Shown: positions 38,844 through 55,300 of the stretch, one piece after another
Layout: each line of letters starts with the position of its first letter
Numbering within the stretch: position 1 is the first letter of the stretch
Made by a program: the position numbers and the translations under genes
Source of the DNA: Cercis canadensis
Lineage: Eukaryota > Streptophyta > Magnoliopsida > Fabales > Fabaceae
Length of the DNA stretch: 64,000 nucleotides
NCBI GenBank assembly: GCA_003255065.1
Contig: QAOA01006617.1
Coordinates: 332,637 to 396,636, forward strand
Direction of reading: 5' to 3'
The notes under the pieces: generated by a model
The model's input: the letters and a program-made list of their open reading frames with translations, nothing else
Told to the model about the DNA's origin: nothing
Databases searched by the model: none

Positions 38844-41800
38844 TCACCTTCTGATAGCAATGGCACTGACCCCGCTGCTGCCGGTTGAGCCCTCAAGAGA
38901 CTTACAATCTTCTTCAACTTGACCAGCTGCAAAAATATAGGACTCCATCAGTATTTCTTTTCTCCTCCCAACGAATACGCGAAAATATAGAAATGATGCA
39001 ATCCATAGAAAGTTTAGTTGTCCAAAATGGTGGTGCCTTAGTTATATCCAAGTCTACTATGATGTAAAAGTTGCTATTTGTAGTTTTGAGTAGATTTGGC
39101 TGCAACTCATCTTAGTTCACTTTAGGTAAATAAATTCTCATTTATCAGAAAAAAGTATAAAAAAAAAGAAAAAAAAAAAAGATGAAACCTATATAAAGTA
39201 GGAACTCAAAAGAACCTTTGGGCCTAACCTCTGAGATTTACGGCCAGGTTTGCTTGAGCATCAGCTTCAGAGTTATATTCCTTGAAGCATGAAGAAGAGC
39301 ATGTTATTTCATAACAGATTACAAATGAGGCGAAAATACAACAGCCATTGTCTCAAAACAATATGATTCAAAATAGTATGATTGAGCAAAGATTTGACAT
39401 TTGAAAAACTTCAAGGTTAAGAAAAATTTGCTGAAATTTTCTCCATATAGTATATAGTAGAGAGCTAACAAAGACACAGTACCCTAAGAACATGATTGAT
39501 CTGGAATGACAGAAACTTGTCCTTGAGCACCTTGGCCTCATTACATAAGTAAGCCATATTCTGGTTTTTGGTTTTCCATAAACCCTGAACCTGTTACAAG
39601 AGTAATTGATATTAGATGGGAAACTGACCAGCAGAAAATGTCTAACAACTAAAAGGCAATGGTGGGTTTAGTTTCAATTTAGTAATATCTGACCTTTAGA
39701 AATTATATGAATTGAAAGAGGGATTTTATCTTTTTAGGGTGCCTTTAAGGTATTAAACTGTAATTGCTACTTTGAAATTTGAATTACTTCTTCAAATTTC
39801 CTCTTAGTTTTCTTCTTTTTTTTGCCCCCCGTCTTTATTCTTTAGAAAAAAATAAAATTTCTTCTCACATCATGATACCTACTCTTTTCATCACAATTTT
39901 CTCTCTGGATACAATGCAAAAAGTGAAACAGATTTAGACAGATAGAGGAAAAGGATAAATATAAAGAATAATGCATACTCTGGCAAGAAAATGCCAAACC
40001 TGATTGCATACAAGTAGAGAGTCTCCTCGGACACGAATGTGTTTATATCCCTTTTTAATGGCATGTTTTAATCCTAAAATTAATGCTCGATATTCAGCAA
40101 CATTATTTGTTTGAGTGCCCACTCCTTCACGCAACCGACAGACCTGCAAAGATACCTCAGAGGGAGTTGCATTTTGCAAAGAAGATAATCACTTGAGAAT
40201 TATTGCATAAAATACATACCTTGCTTCCATCTTCAGCACGCAGCACAGCTCCTGCACCAGCTGGTCCAGGATTTCCTTTCGCAGCACCATCAAACTCTAG
40301 ACTACAAGAAAGCTGCAGATAGATATGCATGATGTTCATTGTTGAAGCGTATGTTTAGATCAAGTATGCATGTTTGAGCTACAAAGAAAGGTAGAAATAT
40401 CAATCAAGAAAGACCATCAGCTGAAACAAAATCTATAACAGAAAGGAAAGGACATTAGAATCTGAAGTTTCACAGGAAGACTTCTGAAACATTTCCTCCA
40501 AATTAAAAACCTAATGACCCGGAATGTGCACTGCTACCATGTAACAAAAAGTGTATTCAGTTAATAAGACATCATACAGAAAGAGAGAAATTTTTATTTT
40601 ACTGAATATTTTGAACCTAAGATGAGTCCCAACCCAACCTATCAGGACAGAAGATAATGCATTAGACACTTCAACAGCACTTCAAATCTCATGGTCTGAG
40701 ACTTTCATATTTTTATATTTATTTTCATATATTGAAGAGACTCAATGTCTCAATCATTATTTGCTCTGATCCAAGGCACCAACAAAAACCAGCGTGCATG
40801 TTACTGATGATGGGACCAAATAGGCCTTGTACATGCAGTCACAAAGGCACTTGGATATGCTTCACATGTTCTCATGAAATGTCTCAAGGTTCAAATCTCA
40901 CATAAAAGAATAAAAGGGAAATCTCCTACAGAATACAACATATACTTTCACATAAGTACAAAATTGTCAGCTACTCTGCTCTGAGAAGTGGAACTTCTTC
41001 GACAATGATTTTCAGGCCCCCACATTCCCAGTCTAAGTCAGGACAACTATCTGGGCTGCTGCATTGGCCCAATGGTCCAAATCCAATTTTATCCTGGCTA
41101 GCTGGTGCAGGACCAGCCTAGAGATTACAACTACAAGGACCCTTACATGCACACATATATATTAACAGTAGAACAGAATATTTGGATTCTGGAGTTGCAC
41201 CAATGATAATGAACCAAAAGTTCTGCATATCCAGCAATTAAACAGCTAATATATTAATCATCTAGAAAATGTACAGAACTTGACAATAGATTTCAATTTT
41301 ATGATTGCTATAACTTATAGATATATAAACACTTTCTGAGAAGCACATATACATGAACAAAATCAGGCAATTAATAATGAGCTTTGACATTCAATATACA
41401 TACAACACTGATGATATTCAGCAGTTTAAATGAAATGGGTAGAAAAAATCATAACAATGCAAACATTTAAAAGAACCAACTTACACAAGTAGACAAATCT
41501 GACTGGGTTCCAGCTAGAATATGATGTCTCTGAGAATTTGTTGAAGATAAAGATGACCCAATCACCTTCTGCGTGAGGAAGCAAGATGAAAANAAAAAAA
41601 AAAAAAAAAAACAGAGTGCATATTAAATCATCACAAACATCATAATCTGACTGGGTTTCAGCTAGAATATGATGTCTCTGAGAATTTGTTGAAGATAAAG
41701 ATGACCCAATCACCTTCTGCGTGAGGAAGCAAGATGAAAAAAACAAAAAAAACAGAGCGCATATTAAATCATGACAAACATCATAATCAACTGTTCAAAG

Positions 41801-42336
41801 TGTAGGACTATAGCATTATCAATTTGGAACCCACAAATAGTTATACTACACACCTTTTAACCCCCTTATGAACTTTGATAAATTACAGAAAATTCAAGGA
41901 TGGACCTCAGGAACATATAATATAATCTACAGGTATTATCAATAAAAGATACACAAAAGTCCTTTGCATAAATCAACAACATTATGTAGAGAACATTGAG
42001 GTGGAAATTTCTGATAGAGGATATGACGTCAAAATTGATAACTTACACTAGGGTCAGATTGAACAGCTCCATGTGATCTCATTGATGGGGAAATTACTTC
42101 AGACGTTTTTCCTCCAGAAGAATAATTCTGCAAGAAGATTAATCCCCTGTTGAATTTCAATTTCTAGTGTGCCATTACCATAGACTCAAATGGCATATGC
42201 TCTGGAGTTACAAATGGAAAAGTAGTTTACAACGTTAACAGCAAGACTGTTAATGGTAAGTAAACCTCTATGCATTAAAACTTAGCAGGAAAGTCATAGG
42301 CGAAAAAAGTTACATGCTAAAGCTCAAGCCAACAAC

Positions 42337-42373
<37 letters not shown>

Positions 42374-42384
42374 NAAAAAAAAAA

Positions 42385-42424
<40 letters not shown>

Positions 42425-43630
42425 TTCTCAACGATTTAATCAGAACTAAAATGGTTATACCACACACCTTTTTCCATCATTACCAACTTCAATAAACCAC
42501 AAATTTCAAGGGAGGACCTCAGGAACATGTTATTTCATCTTCTGATCTTATCAATAATAGTCACACAAACAATCAAATGTGTGCTTCACTTAAATCAATA
42601 GCATTATGTCAATAACATTGAGGTGCAAGTTCTGATAGACGATACGTCAAAATTGATAACTTACACGAGTATCATATCGACCAGTTCCTTGCAAGTCCAA
42701 CCTCTTCGACGGGGAATTCAGGTCATAAGTTTTTTCTCCAGAAGAATATGGATGCTGAAAGAAAATTATCCCCCTGTTGAAGTTAAAGTTTTCTCAATTC
42801 TAAGAACGTCATCCCATGTGAGATTTTTTTCAGGAAGTATCTAAGAACAAAATAAAACAGAATGAACAAGGCTTATGATTCTCAAACCTGGGAAGGATAA
42901 GCAACAATTCTTCCAAAAAGTCCTTCATACACATCAGTAGCACTAATAGAATAGGTGGCTTCCTTAAGTCCACGTGAGACAAGGTATTCCTCAGCTGTCT
43001 TAGGTAAACAATATCCCTTGTAAATCCTTAATGAGCCATCAGATACCTGTTTGATGAATTATAATTACAAATTCTTAATGATAAAGCATACATGTCTATC
43101 TAAGAACAAATCATATTATATCTTACAAAGCACGTAATTCAAATTAGAAAACACACGATCTCCCAAGGAAAAAAGTATGAAATGAATACTAGAAGGTATT
43201 ACCAGCAACAAAAAGACCTAGCAGTTTTATACGAACCAAATCAAATGAATATTAGAAGATATTACCCACAATCACAGCATCCCTCCCAAATAAAGTAGAA
43301 GTTAGTGCATTGTTTTTTTTTTTTCTTGATGAGTTTGGACGAATTCTGAAGCACTTCAAAAAGCTTCAAAAGTAGCTTTTCACATTTTGTAGCATCTGAA
43401 AAAGGGCTTCAGCATTCAAACGGGCTCAATAAGGAACTGATGATGATGGAGGTGGGGGTAGAAAGAAGTCCAGGGTGCAAAAGCATTATTAACAACCAAA
43501 GATCAAAACTTTGCCTGATAAAAGCATATCAGAAGGTTAAAAAATTTACAGGGATGTCAGTGAAGCTCTTGTAGATGCCAACGACATCCCCCTTCCTAAC
43601 AACGTAGAAAGCGTCCTTTTCTTCCTCCAT
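38844..43630 (-). CDS. Viroplasmin-like plus RNase H domain protein
   Basis: Ten minus-strand exons join in frame to 324 aa: 43630-43550, 43046-42888, 42754-42665, 42127-42047, 41568-41485, 40312-40220, 40143-40000, 39590-39483, 39280-39229 and 38926-38844. Residues 5-65 are a viroplasmin/RNase HI N-terminal hybrid-binding domain (FYVVRKGDVVGIYKSF, then IYKGYCLPKTAEEYL). Residues about 81-165 are a Ser-rich linker, partly built by exon duplication. Residues about 166-290 are an RNase HI domain with the acidic set Asp173 (LEFDGAAKGNPGPAGAGAV), Glu213 (NNVAEYRAL), Asp237 (RGDSLLVCNQ) and Asp287 (SEADAQANLA). It should cleave RNA in RNA-DNA hybrids. I recall Arabidopsis At3g01410 as a relative near a PIG-N gene, which would be shared synteny. 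Exon 1 to 2 lacks a short Cys-containing segment seen in some relatives, so one small exon may be missed. Confidence 0.85.
41496..41788. repeat. 148-bp tandem duplication including exon 5 of the RNase H gene
   Basis: 41496-41643 and 41644-41788 are copies, each from AATCTGACTGGGTT to AAATCAT(C/G)ACAAACATCATAAT. An N at 41593 lies in the poly-A of the first copy. Each copy has the acceptor and most of exon 5 (KVIGSSLSSTNSQRHHILA), but only the first keeps the GT donor at 41484-41483. The second copy diverges at the exon end and cannot be spliced the same way, so I use only the first. Several point differences exist between copies. Confidence 0.8.
41839..42790. repeat. Tandem exon-plus-intron duplication in the RNase H gene
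   Basis: Unit A (about 41839-42170) and unit B (about 42453-42790) align along their length: ACACACCTTTT, then GACCTCAGGAACAT, then AAAATTGATAACTTACAC, then a donor, an exon, an acceptor and a CCCCTGTTGAA tract. The exons encode NYSSGGKTSEVISPSM (A) and PYSSGEKTYDLNSPSK (B). Both are phase 0-0, so duplication kept the frame. Confidence 0.8.
42335..42420. repeat. Poly-A / (GA)n simple repeat with an N
   Basis: A run of more than 30 A, a G and an N at 42375, about 20 more A and then about ten GA units. It separates the two duplicated exon units in the RNase H gene. The length is unreliable because of the gap. Confidence 0.9.
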
Positions 43631-45060
43631 TGGAACACTGAAAAACACAAGACCAGCATCTTAATTTTACTAAAGAAAATCAAACAAATATTTCAAAAGG
43701 TAAAAGTTCATTGCTTGGTGAACCAACCCAGTTGCTGATGATCACAGTAAAACCTAATCCCTAAATGCAAAGATTGAGGGCTAAGTTAGAAAAACCACTC
43801 AGAAGTGGAAGAAGATTAGAAATTTAGAAGTACTATATTGGAAAGAGGGAAAGAAGAGATGTGAGTAGTGAAATGGAGTGAGAGGACAAGTGAAGCTTTG
43901 TCTGTGACCGTCGGTGGAAGAGCAGAAAGTAAGAGCGAGAGAGAATTAAAGGGAGAATTACCAAAAAGAATTTAAAAGGCAAATTTGATAGTCAAGTACT
44001 TGGGCTTGGGCGGGAAAGCGAACTGGAAAGTAATGATGGGTTGTGATAGTGGGCCCCCATGCTTCCGTGAAGGCCCATTTTCTGTGACATTGGAGGGGCC
44101 GGAACCGGAAACAATCTCGCATCAAGCAATATCAGCTAATCCTCTAAAATTCTTTTACCTTAATCAATTCTTTTAAAATTCATTTTTTATTTATTGCTTA
44201 TAGTAAAAAAAAATTCTGTTTACTGTTTACAAAAATTAATCTATTTTTTTTTACCTCATAGAACACAAATTACTACTTCTTAAAGTAAGCTGCATGGTGT
44301 TGACTTGAAAGGAGTAATTATAGTTAGATTTTTCAAAATCAATTTTCCCCTCATCATTTTTTCAAGAGTCAATTCTTCAACTTTTAATTCTCTCTATAAA
44401 ATTAATTTTAGAAGAATCTATCTGTAGAAGATGTGAGCAATATAAAGTTTTGTTGAAGAGAAGAGGCCTTGGCTCAGTGAAGCCCCCTCCGACTTTATGG
44501 CTGTCTCTCATCCTTTATTCTAGATTTGCACCTCTTTAGTTACAAAATGATAGCCTTAGCCATTTGGTCAACTATCTTAGGTTAATATATATATAATTTT
44601 GTTGAAGATCAATGTGCAAAAGATAAATTCTTGTTCATTTTTCAGTTCACTATTTATCTTTATCTATCTATTTATAATTAAATTTTCTATAAATATTTAA
44701 TTAAAGATTACTTTTTTATACTTAATATTTTATTAGTACTATTCAATCGATTCATGGATCATTATCATTGTCTGAATAGTTTTAACAATTTAGAAAATAG
44801 AAAAAGCAATGCACATCACTCTCTTTATATAAGTTTTTTGGATGTGTTAATTTGATAACACAAACAACTTATATATATTTCTCTATTTTTCTTTTCTTTT
44901 ATTTTTTTGGTACTTTCAAAGTACTACAACTTACAACTTAAATATACAAAGATTGCTATCCGAATCTTCTTCCTCTATACATAGCAGAGTAGTTCTAATT
45001 TTTTTCATTTATACATTTGCAACAGTCTCTAACTTGTGTTCATACCCAACAGCACCCTAT
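43631..45060. other. Intergenic, upstream of the RNase H gene
   Basis: This is the promoter region of the minus-strand RNase H gene, followed by AT-rich DNA. A plus-strand 63-codon frame at 43985-44176 has no recognisable features. Nothing else is supported. Confidence 0.5.
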
Positions 45061-45061
45061 T

Positions 45062-45225
45062 CTAAGACATGTAAACATTTGTCTCAGCCACTTTCCCTTC
45101 CTCTCTTAACCTTGTGTAAATGTCACTTTTAGAAAACCTTCTAGACCTAAGCACCAAAATGAAAGACACAAATGTACCAAACAATGTACCTAAAGATAAT
45201 GAAAGACAGCCTGAAGCATTCAATA
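45062..45225 (-). pseudogene. 3' fragment of a nodulin-like MFS gene
   Basis: Read on the minus strand, about 53 codons end in TAG at 45064-45062. They include FVSFILVLRSRRFSKSDIYT, matching the last membrane segment and tail ([20 protein letters not shown]) of the intact transporter at 58053-59882. The DNA also matches, for example AGCACCAAAATGA on the plus strand against GCCACCAAAATGA. Everything upstream of this tail is missing, so it cannot encode a transporter. The ~53 codons hold no frameshift, so it is young or small. It lies 13 kb from the intact gene in the same orientation, consistent with partial local duplication. Confidence 0.8.
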
Positions 45226-46720
45226 TTATAATTGTGTAGTTAACAATTATAATAATGAATGCTATATCTATATGGCTAATAATTTAATCCTAACTGTACA
45301 TAATTATATACTAATTATGCAGTTAACAAATTACTGAAATTATTTTTCTGTTAAATGTATAATTTGTATACATTTGTATATAGTTCCAGAATTACTCAAT
45401 TTGTATATAATTATGTACGTACACCAAAAAAAAGTATATAATTATGTAGAGTTATTAAAAGAAAAGGTATAAACTTGTAGTTCTTTTTTTGGTTTATACA
45501 TAGGGTATTTCTATAACCTTTGGATATGAGACTAATCCCTGTTCGAGACAAGAGCATTAACCGGTAAATCCCTCTTAACAAGGGTGACTCCAAGGTTCAA
45601 ACTTAAGACTTTTAGCTTAGAACGCCTTGAGACTTAACCTGCTTTCACTGAACTAACACCTTGTTGGTATAAACTCCTAGTTCTAATTACACTAGAAAAA
45701 AGTAGAATGAGTATGGGTGCAAATTATTGAAAATGTATATTATAAACGTAGCCTATTATATTGACCTGAATTATAACAATTAACCCACTTTTAATACCAA
45801 ACATAAGTCGCTAATAGTAATTCGTTTTAGTTGTGGTATCACGTGAATTAATATAGTAATGTTACAAACGCAAATTTTAAAGATCTTAGTGCTGAATAAT
45901 TGGATGGTGAAGAAGGAGAGAATTATTGTTTAATTAATCAAGTAAATAATTTTTTTAGTGGGTGACAAATAAAAATAGTTTTAAAATTTCCCTTTGATAA
46001 CTCACTAAAAAATATTATTATTTAATCATCTACTATAAAATATTTTCAAATTTAATTATCTAACAATAATCTTTTTTAAATAATTAAATTAGTTAGGGAC
46101 AACTTATAGAATAATAAGGTGTAAGAGTTGTATGTTTAATATGAGTACATGATCAAGTAAAAACTGGGCATGCGTGCTTTTTGATGGTTGAGATATTGTT
46201 AGCAGCTTAATTGATGTGCTGACTCACTCTTTCTAATAGTGGAATTTTTCATGATGACCATAAATGTAACATGCTATGTCCTATCTCTTTTAGTTAAGAA
46301 AGAAGCTTGATGGTGAGTGTATGAAAACTCAAACATCCTTTAAATGGACATGGTTGATTATGCTTTCATTTCTGTTTTAAGGCCATTGATTTGGAATTTT
46401 AATTCACAAAAACTTCATTTAATTTCCATCCATGATATCATATAGATATAGCTATCACCTTGAAAAGTCCACAATTTATGGAATTTATTTATTAATTTTT
46501 GCTGCATAGTGTATTGAATATTTAACATTAGTAATATGGAAGGTAGCATCATGCATGACTTCCAAACTACTGTTTATGGCTAATAATCTGGTATAAATCA
46601 ATTTACTTTCCAGTTTAGAACAAAACAATGTTATTCTAAAATGTTGATTAGACCAATTCAACGTTTTCCCATCACTAAAAGAACATGGCTGATTTGGTGC
46701 CAAAAGTAGTCGAGAACAGA
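45226..46720. other. Intergenic before subtilase 1
   Basis: AT-rich. A dispersed repeat-like stretch with TAAACTTAAGACTT-type text lies near 45534-45650. Frames of 60-72 codons are not convincing. It ends in the subtilase 1 promoter. Confidence 0.5.
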
Positions 46721-46722
46721 GT

Positions 46723-46730
46723 TATATAAA
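46723..46730 (+). promoter_or_regulatory. TATA box of subtilase 1
   Basis: TATATAAA lies 76 bases before the start codon. The paralog has a similar box (TATATAA) at 52276-52282, at a matching distance, which supports both. Confidence 0.6.
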
Positions 46731-46805
46731 CAAAGGAAAGCAGAGCCCTCTTTACACAACTCTTCTGAATGAGCTTCTGAAGCAAAAATCATTCAAGAAA
46801 AGACA

Positions 46806-50971
<4,166 letters not shown>

Positions 50972-52275
50972 GGAATTTTAGGTTGATGCTGCACCTAATT
51001 ATAGATTTAATAGTGCAAAACTCATCAACATAGTGTCTCTTATTTTTCTAAGAGAGAAAAGTTGACTGATGTATGCACAAAATTTCTGAAAAATGATAAG
51101 AGAAGGATATATAAGTTAATGTTCCTTATATGTTGCTTTTCTACATGCTACATATTGTTGTGCACAAACTGAATTTTTTTTTATTGAAATAAAGTTTTGG
51201 AGTGCAAAGTGGAATATTAAATGAATAGAAAGACAAGAATATTTTGATACATAAGAATGATAGACTTATCATTTAAGAATGAGGTTAGAGATAATTGTGG
51301 TTGCAATAATAAAATGGAGCATAATTAGTAAGTGTTAGAAAGAGAATATCACCAACGGGGGTTGGTTTAGTTAATAAAAATCTTGTGGCATGCTCTTGGA
51401 ATGGGTAGTCTTCACCTACTTTATATACTTTTTTTACACTAAAGAAAAAAGAAAGAGTATTCAAAATTAGTAAACTTTTGAAGTCTTTTCATATTAAAAG
51501 AGGATATATTAGTTTTTATTATATTTACATATTAAGTAAGATGTGAAATTAGTAATAGAACTTGGAATAGCCACAACCATTTCAAATTAAACAAACCAAA
51601 ATTTTGGGTAAGTATGAGCTTTCATATTAAATTTCTTAATACAATATGATTTGAAATGATTTTTTTTTTAGTTATGAGTATATGGCGATAATAGAACTCT
51701 TGACATCAACTCTTTAGTTCTTATGACTGTCATTAGATAGACTGCTCATTGACTAAGCAAATGTACGACAAACACCTTATAAATGGGGAGGATATTATTG
51801 TCCAATTTTTTTTTTTGTTATCAGGTCCAAATTGTTTTAATTAAGCATAATTTGTGAAATTCCCAAACGAAATTTTTTTTTGGATGTAAATTATCTATGA
51901 AAAAATTAGAATTGCCTTACATAATGTAGTGGTTGGTATATCAAACAAAAAAATTTATAGGGCTGATTATGTTATAATTCTTCCTGTTTCCAGGCCACTA
52001 ATTTTGGTCTCTCACTGATTTTTTTAAACTTATTCATGAATCAATTTCATGTAACTCCAATAAAACGGAAAACTTCAGGCATTGTATATCAAAATTAAAT
52101 GAATACATAAATCATCGCCAATATTTTGGCATAATTCATTAAATTTCTATAACATTCAAGAAAACAAAATGTGATTAAAGCAGTTCAAAGTTAATTTGTC
52201 CATTCCTTTACTCCTTGACTACGTTTTTGAAAGGTCAATCGCTAATTTGTTTCCAAAGCAGTGCAGAAACAGTGT
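50972..52275. other. Intergenic between the tandem subtilases
   Basis: About 1.3 kb of AT-rich sequence, including the 3' flank of copy 1 and the promoter of copy 2. No gene was recognised. Confidence 0.5.
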
Positions 52276-52282
52276 TATATAA
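52276..52282 (+). promoter_or_regulatory. TATA box of subtilase 2
   Basis: TATATAA lies about 75 bases before the start codon, matching the position of the box in the tandem copy. Confidence 0.6.
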
Positions 52283-52356
52283 GCAGGGGAACGCAGAGAC
52301 CCTCCCCTCATAATCTCTATTCTCATTCTGCCGCAAAAGCCATTCAAGAAAACAAA

Positions 52357-55300
52357 ATGGGTTCTTCCATTTTTCATGTGCTACTGCCTCTTCTCCTTTG
52401 CTTTCTGTTGCAGAAACCCACTGAATCAATCAAACAGGCATGCTCTGTTTTCGATTATCATAACCATTATTCAACTGGGTCTTCGCTTAATTTCTCTGTT
52501 TTGAATGCAATTTTTGCATGTTCTAAGAGTGGCTTACAACATGCTTTCCACTATTTGTTTCACTTGTCTTTTGTTTTTGCAGACTTACATTGTTTACTTA
52601 GGATCAAATTCTCATGGCCCAAATCCTTCTTCTTCTGATCTTCAATCTGTCACAGAATCTCACTATAACTTACTGGGATCATACATGGGAAGGTATAGAA
52701 TTTCACCAAAGTATTTTAGATTTTCTGGGATAGAATGCAACTTTAACGAACAAGTAACAAGGTACATTTTTATTTTTTTTTATCACAGCAACAACAAGGC
52801 CAAAGAGGCTATCTTTTACTCCTATAATAGATACATCAATGGCTTCGCTGCACTACTTGAAGAAGAAGAAGCAGCAGAGCTTGCAAGTGAGAAATCTATT
52901 ACCATGAATGAATTGTTTTAACAATGCAAAATATGAACAAGTGGTTATGTGAGTTTTGTAACTGCCAATTTTGCATTGGTTCAGAGAATCCGAATGTGGT
53001 GTCAGTTTTCTTAAACAAAGGGCGAAAACTGCACACAACTCGCTCTTGGGATTTCCTTGGCTTAGAGGAGAATGGAGCAATTCAAAAGACCTCCATATGG
53101 GAGAAGGGAAGATTTGGTGAAGATACCATTATAGCAAACTTAGACACAGGTTATATAAATTTTTATGTTTATGGAAATTTCATGTTTCAATATTGTTTTA
53201 TTTTTATTAAATTTCCTCAAAATTATTTTTTTAATGCACTCAAATGGAAAAGAATGAAACTGTTTATCCTTTTGTTTTGTTATATGTGCGAAAAGCATGA
53301 TCCTCTTACTACAGACAACATTTTATATCGGTATCTACAAAGCTCGAATCGGTTTTTTTTTTTGTAACTGCCTTGACTAGAAACCATTTTGATGTAACGC
53401 TTTTAATGCAATGTTAGTGATTCATATGAATCGTATGATCACTCAAAAAGGAACCTTATTTTATTATTTCCTTTAAGTTTTTTTTTTTTGAATATTATCA
53501 TTTTTTAATAGTAAGCAAGTACTTGATACTCTTTCTGTTTGATGTTATGATAGGTGTTTGGCCTGAATCAAAAAGCTTTAGTGATAAAGGGATAGGGCCA
53601 TTCCGAACAAAGCGGCATAACCTTTGTCAATTTGGTCATGAAAATTCAAATAAATCTCTCTGCAACAGGTTCATTCTCGTTTCTCTTCTTGATTCCTTGT
53701 TTATTTCCTCCAACAAACTTTTGAACATGCAAAATTTCATAACATTATCATAGGTAACAAATTTGTTATGACATGTAACAAATTAAACTTCATCATATAT
53801 AATTAAGTAAAAGTGTTATTCTCAATTTTTGTCTAATTGTTATTGTCATATTACAACTCTTACAGTTCCTATTTTGTCTTTTACACTACATGCAGGAAAC
53901 TTATAAGAGCTAGGTACTTCATCAAAGGTTTTGAGTCAAATGCTGGTAAACTCAATTCCTCATATTATACAGCTCGTGACCATTCTGGCCATGGTTCACA
54001 TACTCTATCAACTGCTGGTGGTAATTTTGTTCCTGGAGCCAGTGTTTTTGGCATTGGCAATGGGACTGCAAGTGGTGGATCTCCGAAAGCCCGGGTCGCT
54101 GCCTATAAGGTGTGCTTTCCACCAATCAATGGGACTGAATGTTTTGATGCAGACATCTTGGCTGGTTTTGAAGCTGCCATAAGTGATGGTGTTGATGTGC
54201 TTTCGGTATCTTTGGGGGGGAATCCCTCAGAATTTTTTGAAGATGGTATCTCCATAGGTTCCTTCCATGCAGCTGCCAATGGCATACTTGTGGTTAGTTC
54301 TGCAGGAAACTCAGGGCCACATCCTTCGTCTGTGTCAAACTTGTCACCATGGATGCTCACAGTAGCTGCTAGCACAATTGATAGAGAGTTCAATAGTTAT
54401 GTTAAACTTGGTAACAATAAGAGCTTCAAGGTATATTAGTTCTATCACAACCTCCTTCTCTGTATCTCTCTTCTTTCTTGTCTTGTGAAAACCTATATCA
54501 TCTGTTGTTTTTGCTAATGCTTAATTTAGGGTAGCCACGAAGTGCAATCAACTCTAACCCAATCTTAATCTTATTCTCTTCATCCTTTTTAATTTTTCAT
54601 TGGTTTTCTTAGGGAGCAAGCCTTGCTGCATTTAGCTTACCATCAAAAAAGTTCTATCCATTGATCAGTGCAGCTGATGCTAAATCTTCTAGTGCATTTG
54701 TGGAAGAAGCGTAAGAATTGCTATTCCAAGATCCACTTTCGCTATTTTTCTTCTAAATGCTGAAAAATAACATTACATCTGTTTTATCAGTCTTCTTTGC
54801 AAGCAAGGAACTCTGGATCCTGAGAAGGTGAAGGGGAAAATATTAGTATGTCTTCGTGGCGATAACTCAAGAACTGACAAGAGTCAGCAGGCTGCTCTCG
54901 CAGGCGCTGTTGGGATGATTTTGGCCAACAATGAGGAAACTGGCAATGAAATTCTAGCTGACCCTCATGTGCTTCCTGTTTCACATGTCAACTTCACTGA
55001 TGGAAAATACATTTTTGCTTACATTAACCAAACTAAGTAATTTTCTTCCTTTGTCTCCACGAATTGTCCAAATTTGGAAGTGATGCTTACTAATTCACTG
55101 TATTTTATACATGAATATGAAACAGGTCTCCTGTGGCTTACATTGCTAGAGTGATCACAGAACTAGGAACAAAACCAGCTCCATTCATGGCTTCATTCTC
55201 ATCTAGGGGTCCCAATGTCATTGAGCCAGCGATCCTCAAGGTCTGCTGCTTGTTTTGGTCATAATCCTTCTACTGGTCTCAATTGATGATATGACTTTTA

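Noticed and set aside
41596-41720. Copy 2 of exon 5 as a genuine extra exon
   Set aside because: It lacks the GT donor found in copy 1, and an N sits next to it.
45534-45650. Possible tRNA or gene in the TAAGACTT-rich stretch
   Set aside because: No cloverleaf or open frame; it resembles a dispersed repeat.
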